From NCBI RefSeq assembly GCF_002214545.1, contig NZ_CP015105.1, positions 186,001 to 250,000 of the forward strand: DNA of 64,000 nucleotides, in the 5' to 3' direction. This DNA is from Thermococcus thioreducens (GTDB lineage Archaea; Methanobacteriota_B; Thermococci; Thermococcales; Thermococcaceae). The notes beneath the pieces were generated by a model, which did no database searches, was not told the DNA's origin, and saw nothing but the letters and a program-made list of their open reading frames with translations. A program made the translations under genes and the position numbers. Below, in pieces: positions 57,862-64,000 of the stretch (positions are counted from its first letter, which is position 1; every line of letters starts with the position of its first letter).

Positions 57862-58584
57862 ATGCAGAAACCTATGGTTGATTACAAGTGGTCGCTTCTG
57901 ATGCTCGCTGAATTATACGGAAGTGATGAGTTCGATTCAAAAACCGTATCCGAGGACCTCACACTGATCATGTTCAACCTCACCAGTGACCCTAAATGGA
58001 TAGAGCGCCTTCAGCCAAAGCTAGTCTCAAACGACCTGAGGTGGCTCTACACCATGGGCTTCCTCAGGAGGAGAAAGGTGGAGAGAAAGTGCAGAAACAG
58101 GAAGGGGAGGGAGTACAACTGCGGTTATAAGTACATGTACCAGATAAACAATCAGGGATGGAAATACATCGGGTTCCTCCTTCAGGAGTTCATGAAGAGA
58201 GACGCACCACTCTCCAAGCAGGTTCTGAACGAATTTCGGGAATTCAACGAGGATTTGGAAAACATGAGAATTGCGACATGGAAGTGGATGGCGGTTAAGT
58301 ACTTCGAAGAGGGAAAATTAAAGGAGGCAAAGCTATTCCTTGACACTGCAAACGAGTCCATGGAGGGGAAGTTCGAGAGGAAAGGTTACATGCGTTTTGC
58401 TGAAAGCAGGAGAATCTACGCGGTGGTTATGAGACACCGGGTGAGGGAGGTCGAACTCATTAACATGATAAACTCCCTGCGTAAAGAGCTGAAGCAAAAG
58501 GATGAGACCATTGAACGCCTCCAAGAGGGCTTAGAAAGATGCAGGGAAATGCTCACGGAGTTGTCTGGGCATGATATTTTTTAG
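57862..58584 (+). CDS. winged-helix/coiled-coil protein of unknown function
   Basis: 240 residues. The N-terminal half looks like a winged helix (VDYKWSLLMLAELYGSDEFD; LVSNDLRWLYTMGFLRRRKV) with a basic cysteine-containing wing (ERKCRNRKGREYNCGYKYMY). The C-terminal half is helical and ends in a coiled coil (about 195-235: LINMINSLRKELKQKDETIE). It probably binds DNA or another protein. I do not recognise a family; similar layouts occur in archaeal mobile elements. The ATG at 57862 is five bases after GGTGAT. It lies alone between two flippase scars. Confidence 0.75.
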   Translation: MQKPMVDYKWSLLMLAELYGSDEFDSKTVSEDLTLIMFNLTSDPKWIERLQPKLVSNDLRWLYTMGFLRRRKVERKCRNRKGREYNCGYKYMYQINNQGWKYIGFLLQEFMKRDAPLSKQVLNEFREFNEDLENMRIATWKWMAVKYFEEGKLKEAKLFLDTANESMEGKFERKGYMRFAESRRIYAVVMRHRVREVELINMINSLRKELKQKDETIERLQEGLERCREMLTELSGHDIF

Positions 58585-58638
58585 CCCTAAAGAGCGGAGC
58601 TTTCGTAATGTAACCACACTATTACAGGGATGAAAGGG

Positions 58639-58716
58639 CATTGAAATTACAGTCCCGACAAAAACAATCTCCGTTCCCCTCGCCATCCTATGAAGCGCAC
58701 GGTTCACCTCGTCCAA
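58639..58716 (-). pseudogene. Wzx 5'-end remnant (fifth copy) directly after tauE
   Basis: TTG start preceded by GGTGAGGGGC, then DEVNRALHRMARGTEIVFVG and TVISM, matching the truncated flippase at 54407 (RGTGIIFAGTVISM), then unrelated bases. It begins six bases after the TauE/SafE stop, showing that a flippase gene once was the next gene of the sulfate operon. Confidence 0.8.
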
Positions 58717-58721
58717 GCCCC

Positions 58722-59459
58722 TCACCTGCCGAGCAGCGTGAACAGTCCAATCAGCAGTATTATCACGTTCATGGCCCTTTTAAGCTTCTCCCTATCCGCT
58801 GTACGGTTCACATGGGTGCCGAGGTAAACTCCCGGAACCGTCCCCAGGATAAGGGTCCCTGCAAGGCCGTAATCAACCCCACCGATGCCCGCATAGTTCA
58901 GGAAGCTGAAGGCCGAAAGCGCCAGCCCGTAGACTATCGTAACCCCCACCACGTCCTTCGGGTCTAGTTTGGCCACGTTCATCAGCGTGAAGCTCACTAT
59001 AACCCCCGCCCCTACCGAGGTGAACTGGACGGTCAGGCCAACGATGAAGCCGAGCAGATAAACGTAGGCCCACCTCGGCCTCACCGGGAGGTCGAATTCA
59101 CCCTTGAGGAGGCCCAGAACCGCGCTGAGAACCAGTATGCCCCCGAGGAGAGGTGTAAGGTACTCGTTCAGGACTCCCCTGTCAATCCCCCTCAGGATTA
59201 TTCCGCCAAGGACTACCGCAGGAATGCTGCCGGCAAATAGCCTCAGCGCTATGTCGTACCTTATCCTGCCCCTCCTCCCGTGGAAAAAGACTCCGAATAT
59301 TCTGGTGACAGTGGCGTATAGCAGGTCGGTTCCGACCGCGGTTAGGGGTTCAACACCGAGAAAGATTAGGGAAGGGGTCATCAGCGCCCCGCCGCCGACA
59401 CCCGTGAGGCCCACGAGAAAGCCGACGAGGAAGCCCAGCACAGCAAAGGTGGCTTGCAA
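58722..59459 (-). CDS. TauE/SafE family transporter
   Basis: 245 residues with about eight helices in two repeats (GFLVGFLVGLTGVGGGALMTP; GFIVGLTVQFTSVGAGVIVS). The family carries sulfite, sulfonates or sulfate. Its place right after cysC suggests uptake of sulfate for the operon. The TTG start has GGAGGGAGGGCA before it and lies 15 bases after cysC. Confidence 0.9.
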   Translation of the reverse strand: MQATFAVLGFLVGFLVGLTGVGGGALMTPSLIFLGVEPLTAVGTDLLYATVTRIFGVFFHGRRGRIRYDIALRLFAGSIPAVVLGGIILRGIDRGVLNEYLTPLLGGILVLSAVLGLLKGEFDLPVRPRWAYVYLLGFIVGLTVQFTSVGAGVIVSFTLMNVAKLDPKDVVGVTIVYGLALSAFSFLNYAGIGGVDYGLAGTLILGTVPGVYLGTHVNRTADREKLKRAMNVIILLIGLFTLLGR

Positions 59460-59474
59460 TGCCCTCCCTCCGGT

Positions 59475-60020
59475 TCAGGGCAGGTAGCCGAGCTCCCTGG
59501 CCTTCTCTATTACCGCCTCGACCTCTTCCTCCGGCGTCATCTTCGAGCTGTCCACCCTAACCTCGGGGTTCTCAGGCTCCTCATAAATTCCATCGTAGCC
59601 GGTCAGGCCCTTTATCTCTCCCCTAAGGGCTTTGGCGTAAAGCCCCTTGGGGTCGCGCTGGATTCTCACCTCAAGCGGGGCGTAGACGTAGACCTCGATG
59701 AAGTCCCCAATCTCCTTCCTTGCGTACTCCCTGACCGCCCTGTAGGGCGAAATCAGCGAGACTATCGCTATTACCCCGTTCCTGCTGAGGAGCTTGGCCA
59801 TGTGGATGACAACGCGGTTGTGCATCTCCCTCGCTTCCTTGCTGAACCCCAGCTCCGGGTACAGCGTCTTCCTTATCGTGTCCCCGTCGAGTATCTCAAC
59901 GCGGTAGCCCATCTCCCTGAGCTTCCTCGCGAGCTTTACCGCTAAAGTCGTCTTTCCGGCGCCGCTCGGCCCCGTGAGCCAGATGGTGAATCCTTTTTCA
60001 AGGTTCTTCAGCTCGTCCAT
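59475..60020 (-). CDS. cysC: adenylylsulfate (APS) kinase
   Basis: 181 residues; phosphorylates APS to PAPS, the sulfate donor for sulfotransferases. P-loop GPSGAGKTT (17-25), DGDTIRKTLYPELGFS (substrate-binding), and the FIEVYVYAPLEVRIQRDPKG segment are diagnostic. The ATG follows GGAGGT. It is in one transcription direction with sat, DHH, the phosphodiesterase and tauE. Confidence 0.95.
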   Translation of the reverse strand: MDELKNLEKGFTIWLTGPSGAGKTTLAVKLARKLREMGYRVEILDGDTIRKTLYPELGFSKEAREMHNRVVIHMAKLLSRNGVIAIVSLISPYRAVREYARKEIGDFIEVYVYAPLEVRIQRDPKGLYAKALRGEIKGLTGYDGIYEEPENPEVRVDSSKMTPEEEVEAVIEKARELGYLP

Positions 60021-60049
60021 TTTACCTCCTCCGTCCAGCGATAGCAGAG

Positions 60050-60265
60050 TCAGTGGACAGTGGCCTCTTCGATCCTCACGGTTATCTCGTTCAACGGGTG
60101 CGAGTGGGTTCTCAGGGAGGCGTTGATTATCTCTATGCCCACTATCTCCCCGTTCTCGCCGTAGTCTATCAGCACCCCCTCCTCAACTTCCACCGTCTCA
60201 ACGATCTTTGCATCCGAGAACTTTATGTACATGACATCGTGTTTTGGGTCGTATGATATTCTCAT
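60050..60265 (-). CDS. DUF2283 protein (antitoxin-like)
   Basis: 71 residues with the DUF2283 pattern YDPKHDVMYIKFSDAK, VLIDYGENGEIVGIEIINAS. DUF2283 proteins usually follow DUF4258 genes, a pairing regarded as a candidate toxin-antitoxin system. Its ATG overlaps the DUF4258 stop by four bases. Confidence 0.9.
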   Translation of the reverse strand: MRISYDPKHDVMYIKFSDAKIVETVEVEEGVLIDYGENGEIVGIEIINASLRTHSHPLNEITVRIEEATVH

Positions 60266-60516
60266 CGCTTCTCACCCCCTTCATATTTTCTGACTTTGGA
60301 GGTTATGTATGCCGTGATGACCACAATCACCCCATCAGACGTCTCCTCGTAGATGACCCTTATCAGCTTGCCGTTCAGGCGTTTCTGGGCGACCTTCCTC
60401 CCGAAGTATCCTCCCGAAACACTGTCCGGATTCGAAATGGCCTCATCCACGAGTTCTTTGGATAGTCCTCTCTCCTCGATCCTCTCCAGCGCATGGGGGA
60501 TGAACCTGATTTCCAT
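60262..60516 (-). CDS. DUF4258 protein (toxin-like)
   Basis: 84 residues with the DUF4258 marks FIPHALERIEERGLS and GKLIRVIYEETSDGVIVVITAY, a RelE-like fold. With the overlapping DUF2283 gene it forms a probable toxin-antitoxin pair. It lies inside the sulfate-activation operon, 31 bases after the phosphodiesterase gene and in the same direction. Confidence 0.88.
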   Translation of the reverse strand: MEIRFIPHALERIEERGLSKELVDEAISNPDSVSGGYFGRKVAQKRLNGKLIRVIYEETSDGVIVVITAYITSKVRKYEGGEKR

Positions 60517-60547
60517 TGGTCTTCACCCATATAAAATCTAAAAAAGC

Positions 60548-61978
60548 CTAAAGGATGCTCTTCCCATGCATTTCCGCCAGCGGCCCCTCTATCCCGAAGA
60601 GCCTGAGCATGGTTGGGGCAAAGTCGTAGATGGTCAGCTGCGTTGCTTTACTCTCGTCAAAGCCGGGCAGGTACATCGAGAACACTCCGAACTCGGAGTG
60701 GTTGGCATCGTCCGGCCCGGTGTCGTTCTCTGGGAGATAGTTGCTCGGGTGACCGACGGTTCCTGCCGCGCGCCAGTTGAGGTTGTCGAAGTAGACCATT
60801 ATGTCCGGCTTGCTTCCCTTCGCTATCGGATAGATGTCCTCGGGGTAGAACACCTTCGTGTCCCACCTCTCGCCGTTCGGGCCGCGTATTGACTTTATCT
60901 GCTCGGCAACCTCGTCCCTTACCTTCTCGAACCTGGAGAGCGGTATCTTTCCGGCTTTCTCCCTTCCAAGGACGTTGAGGAAAACGCGCGAGTAGTAGCC
61001 GCCCCAGCCCCAGGCCGTTGTTTGTTTCCAGTCGACCTCAAGGCTCTCGAAGCGCTTGACCTTTCCGTCGTGGAGAACCTCGGGGTTCTTCACCTTCAGC
61101 AGGCCCTCCTCAGCTAACCACTGGTTGACCGCGAAGTTGCCGTGCATGGCCTTTATCCCGTGGTCGGAGACGATGAAGACAGCGGTCTCGTCGAGGTCTA
61201 TGAGCTTGAGCGTCTCGCCTATCTCCCTGTCCAGCAGCCTGTAGTAGTCTGGAATGACGTTCTCGTACTTGTTCCCCTTGCCAGGGTAGAGGTGGTGGTT
61301 TTCATCAAAGTAGCGCCAGAAGGCGTGGTGGAGCCTGTCAAGGCCAATCTCAACGAAGTGGAAGTAGTCCCACTCCTTCTCCTGGATGAGGTAGCGTATT
61401 ACCTCGAACCTCTTCTCCGTCATCTCCCAGATGCCTTCCTTGACCTCGTCCTTTGCCTCCTTCCTGAAGGGGACGTCGAAGATGTACTCCCCAACGAGCC
61501 TCTCGATCTCGCCCTTCAGCTCTTTTGGATAGGTGTAGTCCACGCTTGCATCTGGCGTTATGAAGCAGCTCACGAGGTGGCCGTTGATCGGCTTCGGCGG
61601 GTAGGTCGGAGGAACGCCCACTATTATCGACTTCTTTCCGCGCTCGCCGAGGTAGTCCCAGAGCGTCTTTTCTCTCACCTTTTTGCTGTGGGCTATCCAG
61701 TAGTCGGTGTAGGAATAGCCGCTCCTGTGCCTGAAGCCGTAGAGGCCGAGCTCGCCCGGCGTCTTGCCGGTGACCATCACCATCCACATGGGGATGGTTA
61801 TCGCCGGAATGCCGGTCTGCATCGGGCCGTAAACCGACTTTTCGAGGAGCTTCTTCACGTTGGGCATGTCGTCTATGAAGCGGTTGAACAGCAGCTCCGG
61901 CGGGGCTGAATCCAGCCCTATGACGAGGACCTTCTTCGTCCGCTCCATTCCCTCCTTAACTTTCCTTTCAAACTCCAT
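60548..61978 (-). CDS. alkaline-phosphatase-superfamily phosphodiesterase (operon copy)
   Basis: 476 residues, type I phosphodiesterase/nucleotide pyrophosphatase group, with no signal peptide. VLVIGLDSAPP (Asp23), PAITIPMW (likely nucleophile Thr61), FVEIGLDRLHH, VFIVSDHGIKA and DDANHSEFG supply the metal and nucleophile positions. The paralogue at 50825 shares the order of these motifs and TYPPKPINGHLV/TYPPRRINGIMV. In this operon a nucleotide or sulfate-ester substrate is plausible, for instance APS or a sulfated glycan intermediate, but this is inference. The ATG at 61978 follows GAGGTGAGGAGA. Confidence 0.88.
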   Translation of the reverse strand: MEFERKVKEGMERTKKVLVIGLDSAPPELLFNRFIDDMPNVKKLLEKSVYGPMQTGIPAITIPMWMVMVTGKTPGELGLYGFRHRSGYSYTDYWIAHSKKVREKTLWDYLGERGKKSIIVGVPPTYPPKPINGHLVSCFITPDASVDYTYPKELKGEIERLVGEYIFDVPFRKEAKDEVKEGIWEMTEKRFEVIRYLIQEKEWDYFHFVEIGLDRLHHAFWRYFDENHHLYPGKGNKYENVIPDYYRLLDREIGETLKLIDLDETAVFIVSDHGIKAMHGNFAVNQWLAEEGLLKVKNPEVLHDGKVKRFESLEVDWKQTTAWGWGGYYSRVFLNVLGREKAGKIPLSRFEKVRDEVAEQIKSIRGPNGERWDTKVFYPEDIYPIAKGSKPDIMVYFDNLNWRAAGTVGHPSNYLPENDTGPDDANHSEFGVFSMYLPGFDESKATQLTIYDFAPTMLRLFGIEGPLAEMHGKSIL

Positions 61979-61983
61979 TCTCC

Positions 61984-62919
61984 TCACCTCAGATATTCCT
62001 CGATGATCGCCATTACCTCGCTGATTTTATCTCTCCCGCAGATACATCCCAGAACTTCCCTCTTGCCGCCGGCGTTGGCTCCGAGGGCCCTAACGCGTTC
62101 TATTATCTCGGCCACATTTATCATCTCCGCTTCCTTCGCGGAGATCCTGAAGTACACCTGGCCCTTCCCGTGGAAGTTCCCGTTGATGACCACCGCGCCC
62201 CTGTAACCGAGCTCCCAGACGAGCTTCCTCGCGACCTTGGAGATTACGTTGAAGGGGCTCTCAAAGTGAACGATGGCGAAGCCGTCCCGCTCCTCGGCGT
62301 TTGAAACTGCCCCCTCTATGGCCTCTCTGATCGCTTCCACCTTCTTCACCCACGGCTCGTATTCGAGGAGCTCTTTGAGGTCTCTGCTTAAGAGAACCTC
62401 AACCGCTTTCCCCACAGCTTCCCTCTCCATGGCGATATAGTTGGAGTCGATGAGCTCAACGAGCCTCAGCGCATCTTCCCGCGAGATTCCCTCCCTTTCC
62501 AGGAGCTTTCTGACCTTATCCAGCTCAAAGGCCTTCTTCCCTATATCCCCAACGACACCGAGGGCGCTCCATGCGTTCCATATCCCGAAGTGCTCCGAGA
62601 CGACGAGCGAGCAGGAGGGGTAGTACTCCCCACCGAGTGAGGGATTCACCTGCTCAACAAGTGGGTTTTTGATTCTCGGCTGGGTGTGGTGGTCTATGAA
62701 CAGCGTCGGGATGTTAACCTTCTCGACCTCTCCCGGAACGTTGAAATCTAAAACGTAGAGCCTCTCGGTTTTCTCAACAGCCTCCCATATTCTCTCGTCG
62801 AAGCGGAACTCACCTATCGGTGCCGTCATGTTGGTGAACCCTTCCATCTCCAGTGCCCTTACGAGAAGCGCCGCCGAGGTTATCCCATCGGTGTCCCAGT
62901 GGTGGATGATTAGATGCAC
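61984..62919 (-). CDS. DHH-family phosphoesterase (candidate pAp phosphatase)
   Basis: 311 residues. The metal motifs are LIIHHWDTDGITSAALL, YVLDFNVPG and FIDHHTQP (the DHH box); a DHHA1-like C-terminus has GYRGAVVINGNFHGKGQVYFRIS and GANAGGKREVLG. DHH proteins include NrnA/RecJ-like nucleases and pAp phosphatases. Next to sat and cysC, removal of pAp left after sulfate transfer from PAPS is an attractive role. The GTG start follows GGGGTGAG. It lies 28 bases after sat and 5 before the phosphodiesterase. Confidence 0.87.
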   Translation of the reverse strand: MHLIIHHWDTDGITSAALLVRALEMEGFTNMTAPIGEFRFDERIWEAVEKTERLYVLDFNVPGEVEKVNIPTLFIDHHTQPRIKNPLVEQVNPSLGGEYYPSCSLVVSEHFGIWNAWSALGVVGDIGKKAFELDKVRKLLEREGISREDALRLVELIDSNYIAMEREAVGKAVEVLLSRDLKELLEYEPWVKKVEAIREAIEGAVSNAEERDGFAIVHFESPFNVISKVARKLVWELGYRGAVVINGNFHGKGQVYFRISAKEAEMINVAEIIERVRALGANAGGKREVLGCICGRDKISEVMAIIEEYLR

Positions 62920-62947
62920 CTAACTCACCCCGCAAAAAATAATGAAA

Positions 62948-64000
62948 TCACTCCACGAACGGGTTCTCGAAGCTCCTCACGACTTCGAAGACCTCAGGCC
63001 TCATCATGTACTCCGGCGGCTGTTCTCCGGTCATTATCATCTTCCTGAGCTTGGTGCCGCTTATGTGGACGTGGAACTCTTTGCTGTGGGGGCATATCTT
63101 CGCGTTGACCATGCCGCCGCACTTCCTGCAGTAGAAGGACTCGCGGATGAACATCGGGGTTATCCCCAGGTCAGGGAACTCTCCGAAGAGGTCCCAGGCC
63201 TCGTAGGGGCCGTAATAGTCGCCGACTCCAGCGTGATCGCGGCCGACTATAAAGTGCGTCGCGCCGAAGTTCTTCCTCATTATCGCGTGGTGGATAGCCT
63301 CCCTCGGGCCTGCATAGCGCATCTCGTAGCGGACTGTCGCCAGTGTTGCCGCATCCCTGGGATAGTAGTGCTCGAAGAGCGTCTCGTAGGCCTTGATTAT
63401 AACCTCATCCCTGTAGTCGCCCTTCTTCTTCCTTCCCAGGACAGGGTTGATGAAGAGGCCATCGACGAAGGTCAGTGCCGCTTTCTGCACGTACTCGTGG
63501 CCGAGGTGGGGCACGTTCCTCGTCTGGAACGCAACGATGGTCTTCCAGCCGCGCTCCTTGAAGAGAACCCTCGTCTCGACCGGCCTGAGGGTGTACTTGG
63601 CGAAGGGGTTCGGGAGCTCGTTGAGGAGCTCTATCTCTCCGCCGACGAGGTAGTCCCCCATGTCCATAACTCTTGAAACGCCAGGGTGGGCCGGGTCATC
63701 CGTCTTGAAGACCTTGACCGCGAATTCCCTCTTGTCGTAGGTATATATCTCCTCGACGTGCATCCTCGCTATCGGCAGGTCGTCGTAGTAAAGGAGGATT
63801 GCATCGCCCTCGTCGAAGGTTTTCTCTTTGATATCGAGCACTATCGGGATCGTCCAGGGCGTGTCGTCGCTCAGGCGCATGTGGTCGAGGACGCTCCCGA
63901 AGTCGTCGCTCGTGAGAAAGCCCTTGAGGGGGGAATAAACGCCGTGGGCAATGTTTTCAAGGTCTATAGCGCGACCATGCTCGATCCGGACGCGAGGATA
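62948..64000 (-). CDS. sat: sulfate adenylyltransferase (ATP sulfurylase; 5' end cut by window edge)
   Basis: Makes APS from ATP and sulfate, first step of sulfate activation. The visible 350 residues run in frame to the window edge (EHGRAIDLENIAHGVYSPLKG at the cut end), so the ATG at 63880 is internal. QTRNVPHLGHEY is the HxGH nucleotide motif, and GRDHAGVGDYYGPYEAW and GTKLRKM follow. CRKCGGMVNAKICPH is the zinc site of the prokaryotic form. About 25-30 N-terminal residues are missing. Confidence 0.95.
   Translation of the reverse strand, partial: YPRVRIEHGRAIDLENIAHGVYSPLKGFLTSDDFGSVLDHMRLSDDTPWTIPIVLDIKEKTFDEGDAILLYYDDLPIARMHVEEIYTYDKREFAVKVFKTDDPAHPGVSRVMDMGDYLVGGEIELLNELPNPFAKYTLRPVETRVLFKERGWKTIVAFQTRNVPHLGHEYVQKAALTFVDGLFINPVLGRKKKGDYRDEVIIKAYETLFEHYYPRDAATLATVRYEMRYAGPREAIHHAIMRKNFGATHFIVGRDHAGVGDYYGPYEAWDLFGEFPDLGITPMFIRESFYCRKCGGMVNAKICPHSKEFHVHISGTKLRKMIMTGEQPPEYMMRPEVFEVVRSFENPFVE

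Noticed and set aside
61142-61909. 255-codon open frame opposite the operon phosphodiesterase
   Set aside because: The minus-strand gene has all metal-site motifs; the opposite frame is a shadow.

Overview
The window looks like chromosomal DNA of a hyperthermophilic archaeon of the Thermococcales, most likely a Thermococcus. Supporting signs are a complete maltodextrin ABC transporter and amylopullulanase operon next to a TrmBL1/Tgr-type regulator, a CGP-CTERM tail, archaeal glycogen synthase, archaeal Pop5 and CCA-adding enzyme, a tungsten AOR-family oxidoreductase, an intein-bearing B12-type ribonucleotide reductase, AT-rich TATA boxes and GGTGA-type ribosome sites. Most of the window is GC-rich. 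Two stretches (about 31.9-33.2 kb and 48.2-53.9 kb) are clearly AT-rich and look imported.

Layout. 1-1.8 kb: end of a phosphohexomutase and UPF0146. 1.8-15.1 kb: alpha-glucan block, with malE-malF-malG-apu-malK on the minus strand behind a Thermococcales glycolytic motif (TGM), then cyclomaltodextrinase, trmBL1 and glgA. 15.1-31.9 kb: housekeeping genes (RNase P Pop5, radical SAM protein, ileS, ferredoxin/AOR/MoaD unit, a GH57 protein, cca, AAA ATPase, thpR, a phosphoribosyltransferase). A well-formed H/ACA guide RNA that no protein gene explains lies just upstream of ileS. 31.9-33.6 kb: AT-rich secreted and membrane protein pair. 33.6-38.9 kb: RNR with intein, ferritin-like protein, HAD phosphatase. 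39.0-47.3 kb: two divergent surface/membrane clusters (TasA-like protein, DUF1616 and partners; DUF4129/DUF4350/MoxR/DUF58).

47.3-58.7 kb is a surface-polysaccharide island. It holds two GT2 glycosyltransferases, a polytopic membrane protein, an alkaline-phosphatase-superfamily enzyme and a Wzx-type flippase. The flippase 5' end recurs up to five times (53862, 54407, 55905, about 57474, 58716). Between these scars lie unrelated cargo genes: an AlbA_2 regulator, an AbiE-like pair whose nucleotidyltransferase is frameshifted, and a coiled-coil regulator. This reads as repeated recombination at one flippase locus.

58.7-64.0 kb is an operon with sat (ATP sulfurylase), a DHH phosphoesterase, a second AP-superfamily enzyme, an embedded DUF4258/DUF2283 pair, cysC (APS kinase) and TauE/SafE. 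It makes PAPS, but no PAPS reductase is visible. Its last gene abuts a flippase start, so I infer that it may supply sulfate groups for a surface glycan.

No rRNA, tRNA or CRISPR array was recognised.
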